Positions 1-12,023 of a DNA stretch of 64,000 bases are shown one piece after another. Position numbers and translations under genes: made by a program. How positions within the stretch are numbered: the first letter of the stretch is position 1; every line of letters begins with the position of its first letter. The notes beneath the pieces are model-generated. The model had not been told where the DNA came from, did not search any database, and was given only the letters and a program-made list of their open reading frames with translations. This DNA is from Pocillopora verrucosa (taxonomy: Eukaryota > Cnidaria > Anthozoa > Scleractinia > Pocilloporidae), in contig NC_089322.1 of assembly GCF_036669915.1 (NCBI RefSeq), positions 19,020,219-19,084,218 of the forward strand, written 5' to 3'.

Positions 1-52
1 AAAATATATACAATGAGTTTTCATGTCAATTTAGTCCTCACATATCACTTAC

Positions 53-840
53 CTTGTGAAAATAGGGTAGTTTCAAATGCCTCCTGGTTGGATTTAAATT
101 CATTATCTTCTGTGTAACTATAGAGCTCTGTAGGAGAGAAAAAGCATCTGATCACAGTCTAATCTTGAAATTAGCTAACCCAGTCCGATTAAAATTAAAG
201 ATGATATTGAATAGACGAAGTTCTAGCCTGATTTCTAGTCTCTACATTTTTAGTTCACGCATCTTACATAAATGTAACTCGTTTCGACTCTACTCTACCT
301 GAGAAAATCGAATCGAACGTAATCTATTAACTGTTCGTAGTAAAGCAATCACATGAATCAACAAAATATTTAATTTTTGACGACCTTGATGGCACAACTC
401 TCATAGAGCATATTTTTGATGTTGTTGGTAATAATAGAGTATCTCTGTGAAGTAAGTCAGTTCTTCGATAGAGAAAACAACGACAAAAACAATACATTGT
501 CATTGGGAAAACAGATTTGTTTCACAATAGTATGGGGCTGTGCGGAAATTTTACCAAATATTGCCTAAGAGCTGTTTAAACTCATAACCACGATCGTGCG
601 CGAGTATATTACAACTCACCGGCGATTTCGGCTGATTTTCTGTCAGCATCGTCGTAGGTAAATTCAACATCGGGCGTGGAATCTAGCTGGCCCTATCGTG
701 AAATGAAAACATTTTAGAGAAGGAAACACAACTTGGATATCTATCTGCTTCTCATTTACCTCTGATTCTCGTCTCTGGCGTCGCAAAAGATCTCTCAGTT
801 TAGGAATTCCTCTCTGTTTACGATCAATACTACCCTCCAT
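53..840 (-). CDS. STRIP: STRIP (FAM40) striatin-interacting protein, N-terminal exons only
   Basis: STRIP proteins are scaffold subunits of the STRIPAK phosphatase-kinase complex in the cytoplasm. Three joined exons can be read on the minus strand: 840-760 (starting MEGSIDRKQRG), 686-620 and 127-53. Each has a GT donor, and exons 2 and 3 have AG acceptors; reading phases match. The joined product contains PDVEFTYDDADRKSAEIAE followed by LYSYTED, which corresponds to the conserved PDLEFEYADTDKWAAEL...ELYSYTE block near the N-terminus of animal STRIP1/2. Only about 75 residues lie in the window; the rest runs off the left edge. The start at 840 is the first in-frame ATG after an upstream stop. 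A short overlapping upstream ATG frame precedes it. It is divergent from the ALAS gene. Family assignment is fairly secure; an upstream non-coding exon is possible. Confidence 0.82.
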
Positions 841-1124
841 CTTGGAAATCAATCATTGTGCTGAGGAACCACGGCTTTACATATTAAGGCCCAATCCCCA
901 CCGTCAAATTTTCGCAGAATAAGCAACTTGAGATGTGTGACATGGCAGGCACACCAGGACAAATGAAAGCAGTTGAGCGTCTCATCGACCTCCCTGGAAA
1001 CGGTGAAAATTGAGCTTTGCTGAAAGACAACCCCTTCTGAAGAAGAACATAACATTTCTATTTCAAAATGTTAACTGCAGCTTATAAATACCTGACATTC
1101 AGAATACATCTATATATATGACAT

Positions 1125-1290
1125 AAATGAAAGAACCAGTGAAGAATAAAACGCATAAACATATGAAAGGATGAAAAACTGAAAAAAAGAACAAATGAAC
1201 GGGTGAATGAATAAATGGATAAAGGAATGAAAAAGTGAACAAGTGAAGGAATAAACGGACGAAATAATGAACGAGTGAGCAAATAAATAA
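1125..1290. repeat. Degenerate GAAT/GAAC-type simple repeat
   Basis: The stretch is a run of loosely four-base-periodic words such as GAATGAAT, AAATGG, AAGTGAAC and GAACGAGTGAG. It gives low-complexity open frames on the minus strand (Ser/Phe/His/Leu-rich) that are artefacts. Confidence 0.6.
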
Positions 1291-1464
1291 AAGCGATAAC
1301 TTTCTAAAGAAATTGTAGTCGATAAGGAGTATTACAAGACGATTTAGTTTTATCAACTAAGTTGATAATGTCAATTGTCCACCGTAGAGAGTTTCTAAAG
1401 CTGGAGTTTCGAGCGTTAACCCTCCATCAGGGCGAATGAAAAAATGAATGGGCAGATATCCTAT

Positions 1465-1745
1465 TTTATTCAAAACTGGATCAGGATGGATAATGCAATT
1501 CGAGAGTTTTCACTGGCCTAGACGTCATGGGCTATGAGCTATTATGCTATGCGCGCGCATGAAGGCGATTTAAACGGGAAGTGTTTTTGTACATTGTAAC
1601 ATTCCGTTTGTCCTTACAAATAACGTTTGGGAGATTTACCGTATATTTTGGGGCGTTTTTCATTAAACAATTACTCCACTCGCGCTTGTTGGATATGAGA
1701 TGATTATCGCTAACTCGGAATTTCGGGCCTCGTTCGCCCAACGCG
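1465..1745 (+). repeat. Dispersed repeat copy 1 (MITE-like), inverted relative to the 39 kb copy
   Basis: About 280 bp here aligns with the reverse complement of 39360-39655. Shared blocks include TTTACATTGTAACATTCCG (here TGTACATTGTAACATTCCG), CACTCGCGCTTGTT and GGGCCTCGTT, in the same order. The 39 kb copy has an internal palindrome (GCCAACGAGG...GAGTTGGC). Two copies about 38 kb apart in opposite orientation indicate a mobile or formerly mobile family. Confidence 0.7.
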
Positions 1746-4700
1746 CGTTCGGGGAATGTTCTTGTCGCAACCTGGAGCTGTGTGAAAAGAGAAATGGTTG
1801 GCGGGTGTGACCGCTTGTCACAAGGACTCTCTAAAAATCATCTGAGTCGTAAAGTTGTAGTTTATTAGTTAAAATTGGAAACTTAAATTCCGGTATCAAC
1901 AGTTTGCATGACGTATGTTGCTTTTGGGACTAATATCTGATGCCCCCCTGAGACTACAACCCTCATATGCATTGACGTGGCCCTCTGACGAGGGTAGCGG
2001 GAAGTCTTTGTGATATTATTGCTTCCACCACGTTTTGAGTTATTTCTAAACCTAGTCTGACTAAGGTAGAGAACATTTTGATTAATTATCGAAGGACCAA
2101 AGCCGTTGAAGAAATGACATCGACCAAACAGAAAAAAACGAAAATATAACAAGAGGCTTATCAGATCTCGAAGTAAAAGCAAGCGAACTAGTTGAAGCGC
2201 TGAAAAATGCAAGTGACTTACATGTGATGGATTTAAGTTCTGCATCTGATTGGCTGATGCGATGGCGCGAGTTATTTTAGACCAATTAGAAAGAGTGGAG
2301 TGTCCCAACCACAAGTTAAAGGTCACGGAATTTAAATTACTCTGTACACACAAAGGAATCATTGGATTGTATTACCAAAATAGAAACACACCAAAGAGTT
2401 AAGATTAGTTTATAGAGGCAGACGGAGTAGAGTGACATAAATTGTAAACAACGAACCTAAAATGCTTTTAGTTCAAATTTTTAGGTCGCCAAAACCGAGA
2501 TTTACTAATATTTTTTATTACGTGACCCTCACACAGCTACAAAAAAAAACAACACGGAAAATTTAGCCTACTGCCTGACAATTGCGTCTTAAACGTAATC
2601 ATGCGTAATGTTAAAACAATGGATATAAGATCCATTATCCTTTAACTTCAGGTCAAACATTCCTTGCACGATGATATTTTGGTTGTTTTTATATCTAAAT
2701 TTTGCGAGGGTCAATGCTACAGACATTTTGAAAAGCTTACATTTCAGTGAGTCAAGTTGTCAAAATGTTTCTCTGTACTGTGTATTCATTTATTTGCTCG
2801 TCTGTTTGTTTACATTATAACGTGGCTCTCAAACAGAAACCGTTTAATTAAAATTGCGCTTTGTCATTTTTGCTTTTCGCATAATATTAATTGTCATAGT
2901 TGACTCACAAACTAATGCGACCCAAACAATAACAATATTTCAAAAAAGCCGTGTGATCTTCGAGTCGAAAATAGCTTATCTTTTGATATTTTATTTACTA
3001 GAGTGTAACCTGTTCCATGGGCAAAGTTGGTAAAACGAAGCGTTATGGCAAACGGCTCGATAGTAGTAAATGAGGGAAAGACTAGGGAAGAAGCTGGGCC
3101 TAATCGCATCGTGCCTTCCCTTGCTTTTTTCAATTTCGCCATTCAATATCTCGCTCCGTTTTACAAACTTAATCCTTCGAACACGCTACTAAAATCATGA
3201 TTTATTGTCATTTTTGTTTCACTGATAACGGTAGCTTAAATGTGTTTTCTCTCAACAAAAGTTCTTATGTCTTCCGCTAAGTTACTCTCCTGGGTGATAA
3301 GAGCTGATAAAAATAGGGGTACTCGTTCTAAAACACTTGTCGCTTTTGTCTCTCACTTTTACTGATAAGATGTCATCAGAGATGATATTGCTCTTTGTTT
3401 TTCTCATAACATATCAGTTTTAATCGGCAGCGGATAATTATAACTGAATATGCTTACGTGCAAACTTTTCTGATCTTTAGAAAATGAATGGGACTTAAAC
3501 AATGAGATGTTGCTTGATGAATTGCATCCTACGTAAAACTGAATGTCATTGCCATTTCAAGGGAAATAATTAATCAGTGTAAATTAAGTAATAATTTCAC
3601 CGAACTGCCTTCTTTAGGAGCTCGTTAAATAGTTTAGAGGTGGAGAAAACCTTGACATTCATCCCTAATAAGATTGAAAGATTTCGGCGGTTTCGGTACT
3701 GATCGACTCGAACTGGCTTATCCGTGGCTTTTGTGTGTTCTTCTCTTGTTCGGCTAACCATAAAACCAAACATTTTGTATTTCAGTTTGTTTTTAATAGG
3801 TTTTATTTGCGTCAGTATACATTTGGCTTCCCCTGCACAGATGTCATATCACTGCGATATCAGCTATAGGAATATTGTTATTTGTTTATCTATGATAAAC
3901 AACGGCTCAACAATTTCGTTCAGCCGTCATTTATGCGGCGAAATTTTTTATGCCGTTACAGGGTCTCTCGAGTTCTTTAGTAATCTATGAAGCAAAATCC
4001 TGTTGAGAGCATCAACATGATGGATAAAACGTAATTTTCTTATTCAGAATCCATACAAAAATAGTTTTTTTTACTGAAATAGTTCTACGCAAAATGACAG
4101 TTTATTATGAATTGTTTGAATGAGGCTATTAGTTGTGCTGTTTATAATAGTGATATTGGTGAAATGGTTTTGGGTTAAATTACGTAACACTGACCGTAAA
4201 AGGATTCCTTGCACTCATTGATATTGTTAGAAAGCGTGTTGGTCGAAGATTTCGGAAATCGTTTAAGGTGCTATAAGGCTTGCTTAATTTAGCCTGAAAC
4301 AAACTTGCTGAATCAAACAGGAAAAGTTGTCAAGTGAGAGAATTTTGGCAAAGAGTTTAAGAATTAAGCACAAATAAACATTGAAAATACTAATGTATTT
4401 AAAATTCTTTCTCATGACCCCTTGCTTTCAGAATGAATTGACGAATTGTTCAGTTATCTTTTGTGTCAAGGACCCCGCAGTTAACCAGACTACAATAATA
4501 AATATTCGTGAATTACAAAAATGAGGTCATCAGATGGAAGAAAAAGATAGCTTCGCTTTCAAATCACTGACACTGGGCAAAATCATTTGGCATACACTAA
4601 AAATGACAGAGAAAAACGGTGTAGAGAGTCTCGGATGGCGTGCTTGATTTGGAAAGATTCCCGTGTCATTGAGAAGGAGGTCACGTTTTTGAGAGTTCCG

Positions 4701-4954
4701 GGCCTGTGGGCAAGCAAATTGTTGCACGGTACTCCTTTATTCCACAAATAAAATAGAGAAGTTTAGAAGATTAAATAAGTAAAGTGAGTCAAATTCTTGT
4801 ATCTGTTATACTGGTGAAGAGTTAAGAAAATTTGACGTTTCAAACCAGGAAAAAATAACAAATTTTCAATACACCTGTGAGCTGGCAGTAACCAAGTGTG
4901 ACGATCATGTCCATAAATGGTTATAATGACCTTATTTGGTTGATTAGTCGATAG

Positions 4955-4961
4955 TTATAAA
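4955..4961 (+). promoter_or_regulatory. Probable TATA box of ALAS
   Basis: The sequence TTATAAA lies 133 bases upstream of the ALAS start codon. It is followed by a pyrimidine-rich stretch (4966-4984) where a transcription start would be expected, about 25-35 bases downstream. Assignment rests on position and motif only. Confidence 0.4.
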
Positions 4962-4986
4962 CTTCGTACTCCTTCTCCTTCGCCAG

Positions 4987-5009
4987 TAGTGAATGCAGTG
5001 ACATTCCTG
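4987..5009 (+). promoter_or_regulatory. IRE-like stem-loop in the probable 5' UTR of ALAS
   Basis: A perfect five-base-pair upper stem, GAATG (4991-4995) with CATTC (5002-5006), closes a six-base loop CAGTGA (4996-5001). This matches the CAGUGN loop and stem length of iron-responsive elements. An unpaired T at 4990 occupies the place of the usual bulged C. Below it three pairs form (G4989-C5007, A4988-T5008, T4987-G5009), then mismatches. It lies 85-107 bases upstream of the ALAS ATG and close to the predicted cap site. Iron control of ALAS2 mRNA through such an element is established in vertebrates; here it is inference, weakened by the missing C bulge. Confidence 0.4.
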
Positions 5010-5093
5010 AGGAACCCACCGACTAAGTTTGGATAAAGTGATCTCTCTCAGTTTACGAGGCTTGTTCTGCAATCCGTTTGAGGTTTTTCTACG

Positions 5094-8000
5094 ATGGAGC
5101 TTGCTAAGAAGTGTCCATTTTTGGCTCGTGTTCCCTCATCTTTCGTTCGCAAGGCGAGAGGCCCAGTGCTCGTTTCTTACGCCGAGCGTTGCCCCGTGAT
5201 GTCGGAGGTTTTGAACAAAACCGACGAAATTCCCGATAAGAACGAAGGTAAACCTACATTATTTGTGTTGTTGTACTTTTTTTTAATTTGATTTAACGTT
5301 TAAACAATGATGCCGAGCGATCGAAGTTATTTTCAAGCTCATGTAGTATTGTCAAGTTGCATAACATGTCAGCTGAATTAAAACTTCCTTTCATCACAGG
5401 AGCTAAGACCCACGGAGCCGCAACATCAGCTAAAGGTTTGTATTCAATCTCAACTTTTCTGGCATTAAGTCTTTCAAACGAGAAGGAAAATTTCTTTGTC
5501 GACCTTAACTATTGGGAGACCTTCTCATCTCTTCGTGTTGTGTTTGTGTGATTTGTGCGTGGTAAGCTGAAGTCGCAATTTTATTGTACAATTCACTTGG
5601 TATACGACATCAGTAAGATCCCACGTTATTTGTTTTTAATTTAAGCTTCTGTAATGAGTAGGAATGCCATTGAAAACCTGTGTATTTCCAATATTTGGGC
5701 TTTTTTGTGATTTGAAGTGTCTCTGGCAATTTGAAACATTTCCAATCCGGCTTCTGTACGGTTCTGTTTGTCTGCGTGTCATCGTCCCATGACAAGGCGG
5801 AAAATTAATCTTCCTTGACGGCAACAACATTTGCATTTACGCATTTTTCTTTTGTTTGGCATATTCTGTGGGACATGGTTGATTAGAGACATTCTTGTCG
5901 GCGAATGCTTTCCAAATCACTTTTTCCGTTTTCCGAGTTTGTTGTTCGTCACGCAGTCGATCTTGTTTTTCTATATTTCAATCGGTTACTAGATTTCGCC
6001 ACCTCGTTTTCTAAAAGTGTCGCGGAAAGATATAAACATTGACAAAAATTGCTGACTCACTTACAACGGAACTTAGATTAAAACCTGATTACAAAGGAGG
6101 TCATTAACAATTTCGGCTTTAAAAAATGAATATTTGGAAAGGATGTATCGATATTGTTCAGTTAACTCGACATCGACTCCGTTCAAAACAGCGTAGCAAC
6201 AAATGATCTAAAAATATTTGTATCACGCATCATTTTTAAGAGTGATTGAAATTTATTCTCGCAATTCTTGAAATTTGGTCTTGAAGTGAATTTAAAAAAA
6301 AAAACTATTAGCAAGTTGAGCTGTTAATAAACTTCAGGAAACGGATGTACATCAAGAGATGATATTGGACGGTTGCCTTGACAATGACTCTGCAGCTCTT
6401 AATTACCTATTTGGGAATGAGGTGAACTCTAAATGTAATCGCTAGCAATCCTCTGCTCAAAAATGGATATTTCAAAGATATAAACAAGTTTCCAAGACAA
6501 ATGAACATGATAATGTGTCACAAAGTGACACAAAGTAATTTTTCAAAATTGCAAATGCATTTGTTGATATGTCAAAGGTTACATAGCCTAAATTATTGGG
6601 ATAGGCCCAGGATATTGGACTTTGCAGTATGAAACACTGGTAACATGTGAATGTCCTACATGTGGAAGTAGTATGATTGCTTGTAGATTTGCATTTGGGT
6701 CAGTCTCCTTGCTCCCCATATAACTTACTAGCAAGTGTTACCATGGCTGAATATTTAAAATTTTATTTAATTTACATGTACCTTCTAATAACTTAGACTT
6801 ACGTGTTTCAAAAATAAAGGTAATATCTTCAAACCCACGCCAGTTTTAAAGAAGAATGTATTTGCATAATAAGTAAATAAACTTTCAAAATATCACGTTC
6901 TCTGTTAGATGTGATCTTCTTGGCAACCCTTAGACAGCAAGCAGCTTTACTGGGAGATCCTTTTTCAACTTAACTTTGTTAACATTTGCATTTGAGTGAG
7001 ATATTTTTTAGAAGGTAGATGGGCCATTATCTCATAATTAAACATAAAAAAAAGAAAAAAGTCCTGGGTTGAAACCACAGCAAAGCTACAAAGTAGGAGC
7101 ACAAAAGCGCAAATCTTAAGAATGTTCTGACATGCCAGGAGTTCAAGAATGTTTCTGATATTTTTTACTTTTTTTTCATATCTTTTTGCCTGGGAACCAA
7201 GAGATGTTTACTAAGAATGCTAAACTTAAAAGTAAAGGGCTAACCTCATCTGTTTTCCTTCTTTTGAATTGTATTTTCAGCTGGTAAATGTCCAGTTATG
7301 CACAATGCCACTGAGGTAAACAATAATGAACTTGTTACCTGCGCCTGTGATTATCAAGAAGGAACTGGGAAGAAGGATACAACCTTGGAGTCAGGTATTG
7401 AAAACAAAAACTTGTGTAGTTGCTTGAGCAATTTGTGATTGCTGTTGTATAAGGTTTTTTTTTTACGTATAAGAAAAAACGTTATCATTTACTGGACTTG
7501 TAGCTTTAAAGGCTTGAGTTTTTTTAATTTCTTGTGCCTCTAGGATTTTTATTAACCCTTGAACTTCTAAGATCTAACTATTAATTCTCCCCTCCAGCTG
7601 TTCCACATTTCCTTGTAAATTAGCAATGAGAATTTAGAGCAAGATAACAACATCTAAGTGATAAGTTTGAGTATCCATCAGATACTATATGGATTTTATA
7701 GGTCTGGAAAAAGTTACATGTGAATCCCTTCTGGGAATCAAAGAGTTAAGGGCCAGCTATCATTAGGCTGCTGCTACATACAAGTTGTCTTTCCACAATC
7801 TGATGATGCTTTATTTGGAAGAATTTATGGACTCTTTCATGGTCTTAGTCTGTGTGAACAGTTTTCACCTAAAAAAGCAAATTTTCTCCACCATATCAGA
7901 AATACATGATTTCTAGCAATTAAAAACTCTTCACTACAAAATTTAAAAGCATATCTTAAATTAACCTGTGCCATCAGTTGAAAATTTTGTCCAATATAGT

Positions 8001-11000
8001 TCTGTTTTAACTGAAAATAAGAAGCCAGCAGTGAATAAAAGAAAGTAAAGAATAAAAAGCCAGCAGTCATGTTAAAACAGACTTGTAACAGATAATTATC
8101 TTTTCTTTCAGCTGGAAAGTGTCCTTTCTCAAGTGGCAAGTTAGTTGTGGATGCTGTGCAAAAAATTCACCCTACCCCTGCAATGAAGGTGGGAAATGTT
8201 TTTGCCCAGGCCACTGGAGTGCGTCAACTGGTCACCATGCCCCTCGCTGTTCAAGGTAATTTGTAAACATGTCTGGAGAGTATCTACAGTCAAAGTTTCT
8301 TTTTCAAAGGTTAACCCTTTAAATCCTATGAGTGACTAAGACAGAATTTCTCCTTACAATATCAATACAGTATCAACTAGATTAGTGATGAGAATAAAGA
8401 AAAATATCAATTTGGGGATAATAAGTTGATCCAATACAAATTCTCTGAACTAACGTTATAAAAATTGTATGGTTGACAGTAAGGAGAATTACGAATTTGA
8501 TCTGGGAGTTAAAGGGTAAATTGAATATTGTTGCAATCTTGTACCTCCTCTGTATACTTACCTACTGGTTTGTGTTTTTAATTTTTCAGGTCCTGCACCC
8601 AGCATTGAGGCCTTTCAGTCTCACTTTGATTATGACCGATTCTTTTTGGATGAGATTGAGAAGAAAAAGATGGACAACACCTACCGTATTTTCAAGAGGG
8701 TGAACCGCCTGGCTGAGACTTTTCCACATGCCAAGGATTACAGTGATTCTTTGGCTGGAAAAGATGTGTCAGTTTGGTGCAGTAATGATTATCTGGGGAT
8801 GAGCCGACACCCAGAAGTGCTGAAGACTGCAAGGTAAGGGAAGTGAGATGCTGTATTGAGGGTGAAATGCTAGTGCCTTCCATTTATTAAGAAGGCATTG
8901 CAACAAACAGGCTGTTACAAACATGTCACCTCTGTTTGAGCCAAGTTCAACTTTTACAATAGGGGAACTTTTTTGTTTTTCCAGGGAGACTATTGACAAG
9001 CATGGAGTTGGTGCTGGAGGTACTAGAAACATCTCTGGCACAAGCAGTTATCATGAAACCTTGGAGAAGAAACTGGCAGAAATACATAAGAAGGAAGCAG
9101 CACTGCTCTTTACTTCTTGTTATGTAGCCAATGACACTACTCTGTTCACTCTGGCTCGTCAATTACCAGGTGAAGACATGTCCCAAGTTTAATAGTGGAA
9201 AAGATTTAAAAGTAGTGTGATTCTCACTAGTTTATAACTGATTGGGCTGTGTGCTGCAATCACCATTTTTGTTTGCTCTTAACTCAGTTTTTTCACATTT
9301 AACAAATATTTTTTTAATACAAATGTTTCAATATTTGCAAAATGAGTACTGGTATGTTACCAGTACTTTTCAACCTGCCACCCTTTCATACTGGGACTGT
9401 TTTGGGGGACTATTGTTTTAAAAGTAGGCAGACTTACCTGGTTAGGAAAAAAATTGTCAAATTCAAAATTTATCATTCCAATAAGTTATTAGACTGTTAT
9501 TGTAGTGTTGATTTCTTCCCAAGTTTCTTCAAGTTGTGGTGAAGAGCGTGTTACCCACAAAATATGCAGATTTACAAAGAAATGTTCATTCTTTTTCCCC
9601 TCGACATAAACTTACTACTGTGATACCATTGTTGTGGAAACATTTTTAATAGTGTTGGACTACTATTCCTGTTGCAGGCTGCCTGATTTTTTCTGATTCT
9701 GGTAACCATGCCTCCATGATCCAGGGCATTCGCAACAGTGGAGCAAAGAAGTTTATCTTCCGTCATAATGATGTAGAGCATCTGGAGCAGCTTCTGGAGC
9801 AAGCAGACCCTGAGGTGCCAAAGATTGTGGCATTTGAGACTGTGCATTCCATGACGGGGGACGTATGTCCATTAGAAGAGCTGTGTGATGTAGCACACAA
9901 GTATGGGGCTCTGACCTTTGTGGATGAGGTAAGTAGACTGGGATTGATGTCGAACCTTTCAATCTGACAGCTTACTAGGAGTGCTTCTTTAAACTGCCTT
10001 TTGTTGATCCTGTCATATTTTTGTAACCTGTCAGTTTGACAGTCTATGGAGATTGTGAGGGAGATTGTTTTATCAACCCTTGCCGATACGTCAGCTTATA
10101 AGTAGTATACGATTATTTCTGGTCTGCAGTTTTGATTGAGAAGTATGTCAGTCTCCAAACCAACATTGTTGGCACATTAAGTTATAGCTAGTAACAGCCC
10201 TAATGACACGGTCAAAATCATATTAGAGAGTCAAATAGTATTGCAGCCTGTAAAGGAGTGTTTAATTTAAGGATGATTAGAACTGTTGTTTTTATATTTG
10301 TGTATATTTTTCTTACACCTTAATTAGTGGGACATACCTTGCATGGTGTGTCAGCACTTTTGGTTTTCTCCTTCTCCACAAGTCTTCGTTATTGTAGTGA
10401 TAAATTTAATTTAATTTATTGTCTATTTGTAATGTAGTGGAGTGAATCTGTAATAAATAACAGTAACCTGTTCAGGACCGCAACGTGGCCATTAATTCTA
10501 GCGTCCATCTCTAAACCATTGCGTTGCTTATAAAGATTATTGTAGTACTGATGAATTGTTTTCAATCAACAGGTTCATGCAGTGGGTATGTACGGTGACA
10601 ACGGTGCAGGCATTGGCGACCGAGACAACATCATGCACAAGATGGACATTATCACTGGTACCCTTGGCAAGGCCTTTGGATCCATTGGAGGGTACATTGC
10701 TGCATCAGCTGCCCTTGTTGACAACGTGCGCAGCTATGGCTCCGGTTTTATCTTCACCACCTCCCTTCCTCCTGTCACTGTGAACTCTGCTATTACATCT
10801 GTCAGTATTCTGGCCAGTGATGAAGGACGTAGTTTGCGTGAAAAGCATCAGAATGCTGTGCGCACCTTGCGAAACAAGTTGGTGAAAGCTGGTCTTCCTG
10901 TGGTGTATGCTCCGAGTCAGATTATACCGGTGCATGTAAGTGTCTGTAATTCATGTTTTGTCGAGAAAAACCGAATTTTAAAGGGACAGTTATTTGAATG

Positions 11001-11511
11001 AAATCTAACTAAGTATAGGCTTCAGACAATTTACGGACCATTATCTTTTTTTTACAAGTGAGTGTTAATCCTTGTGTCGCAATGGCAACAACATTTTAGA
11101 CTTTTTGAAAATGTTCCTATAAATCAACTTTGTAACGAATGCATTTGACTAAATTGGATAAGCCATAAAACGCGGCGAGGATTAAATTTATATTTGGTTC
11201 ATCCGCAGGTTGGTGATGCAGCCAAGTGCACAGCCATCTCCAACGAAATGCTGACCAAATATGGCATGTATGTCCAGTCTATCAACTACCCAACAGTTGA
11301 ACGCGGCAAGGAGAGGTTGCGTATCGCTCCCACTCCTGAACACAACGAAGCCATGATGGACAAGTTCACCGAAGCTCTGGTCAAGGCCTGGAAGGACAAC
11401 GGAATGCGTTTTCTGACCCCCCATTGCACCACTGCATGCGACTGTCAGGAGCGCTGCATCACCTACAAAGAGCTGGATTGCAACAAGTATGCTTCCCAGG
11501 TTGGCGCCTAG
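5094..11511 (+). CDS. ALAS: 5-aminolevulinate synthase, mitochondrial (9 exons)
   Basis: This PLP enzyme condenses glycine and succinyl-CoA to 5-aminolevulinate in the mitochondrial matrix, the first step of animal heme synthesis. Coding exons: 5094-5247, 5400-5435, 7281-7394, 8112-8255, 8590-8833, 8985-9169, 9678-9928, 10573-10935 and 11209-11511. All junctions are GT-AG with consistent phases. They give 597 residues, the usual animal size. The N-terminus ([14 protein letters not shown]) matches vertebrate ALAS presequences. Four Cys-Pro heme-regulatory motifs lie at Cys7, Cys33, Cys67 and Cys105. The catalytic core starts near residue 155; GTLGKAFGS holds the Schiff-base lysine (Lys409). 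The C-terminus carries five cysteines. ATG 5094 is chosen because it starts the conserved presequence. Introns 2 and 4 hold MITE-like repeats. Confidence 0.96.
5436..7280 (+). other. ALAS intron 2 (1.8 kb)
   Basis: This is the longest ALAS intron. It starts with a weak GTTTGT donor and ends with a TTTTCAG acceptor. No gene, RNA or clear repeat was recognised in it. Confidence 0.6.
7552..7752. repeat. MITE-like element in ALAS intron 3
   Basis: The ends form imperfect terminal inverted repeats: TTAACCCTTGAACTTC on the left, and AAAGAGTTAAGGG on the right. The ends resemble those of the 8311-8518 element, so the two may belong to related families. The interior is diverged. Confidence 0.5.
8311..8518. 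repeat. MITE-like element in ALAS intron 4
   Basis: The left end TTAACCCTTTAAATCC and right end GGGAGTTAAAGGGTAA are near-perfect inverted repeats around a 208-bp element. The interior (AAGACAGAATTTCTCCTTAC, then GTTGATCCAAT) recurs at 46121-46297. No coding capacity is visible, which fits a non-autonomous DNA transposon. Confidence 0.65.
9345..9367. repeat. Short perfect inverted repeat in ALAS intron 6
   Basis: AGTACTGGTA and TACCAGTACT form a ten-pair stem around a three-base loop (TGT). It lies in the intron after the 9169 donor. No function is implied. Confidence 0.5.
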
Positions 11512-11805
11512 AATGCCGGCCAATATTGCTCTCCGAATCGACTTTTCCAGTGGGCGTGTTAAGCTCTCAAAGTGGAACTATATTTAAGAATTGTTAAATG
11601 TAATTTTCTGGAGAAATCTGAAATAATCATACAGTGAAATCATCACGTTCTTGTGTCTGTGTGTTGGTTGTTTACTTTGTTCCATCTTGGTTGAGTTTCC
11701 TTTTTGTTTATGTCCCCGTGTTTTCACTGATTTTCTGGTAAGACTTAAAACTTGTGTTTCTTTGTGCTCAGTGTTTTCAATTCTGAACCAAATCTTTGGA
11801 GTTCT

Positions 11806-12023
11806 ATTGGTTTCGAGTCATGACACCTTTATCTACTCAGAGATGCTGCCCTTATGCCTTTTGAAACCAATAATGTCTGTTGTGTCTTATGTGAGCCTTT
11901 TACAGGCTCACATATGTGAGCCTTTTTTATTGGTTTCGAGTCATGACACCTTTATCTACTCAGAGATGCTGCCCTTATGCCTTTTGAAACCAATAATGTC
12001 TGTTGTGTCTTATGTGAGCCTTT
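11806..12023 (+). repeat. Exact 95-bp direct duplication
   Basis: The block 11806-11900 recurs without change at 11929-12023, offset by 123 bases. Both start ATTGGTTTCGAG and end GTGAGCCTTT. Between them sits a hairpin (11889-11911). The identity implies a recent event or gene conversion. Confidence 0.85.
11889..11911. repeat. Nine-pair inverted repeat
   Basis: TGTGAGCCT and AGGCTCACA are exact reverse complements separated by TTTAC. The hairpin lies at the junction of the two 95-bp copies and could be a replication-slippage site or a transcript terminator-like structure. Confidence 0.55.

Larger units (their letters stand above)
841..4954. other. Intergenic spacer between divergent STRIP and ALAS
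   Basis: No protein-coding gene could be supported here. It holds a degenerate GAAT/GAAC-rich simple repeat (about 1125-1290) and one copy of a dispersed repeat (1465-1745). Otherwise it is AT-rich unique-looking sequence. Promoters for both divergent flanking genes must lie in it. The small open frames at 1883-2362 (minus), 2912-3142 (minus) and 3724-3990 (plus) show no recognisable domain and no convincing splice context. Confidence 0.5.

Noticed and set aside
849-1055. Minus-strand frame ending upstream of the STRIP start
   Set aside because: A stop separates it from the STRIP frame, and no domain or splice pair supports it; it may be 5' UTR.
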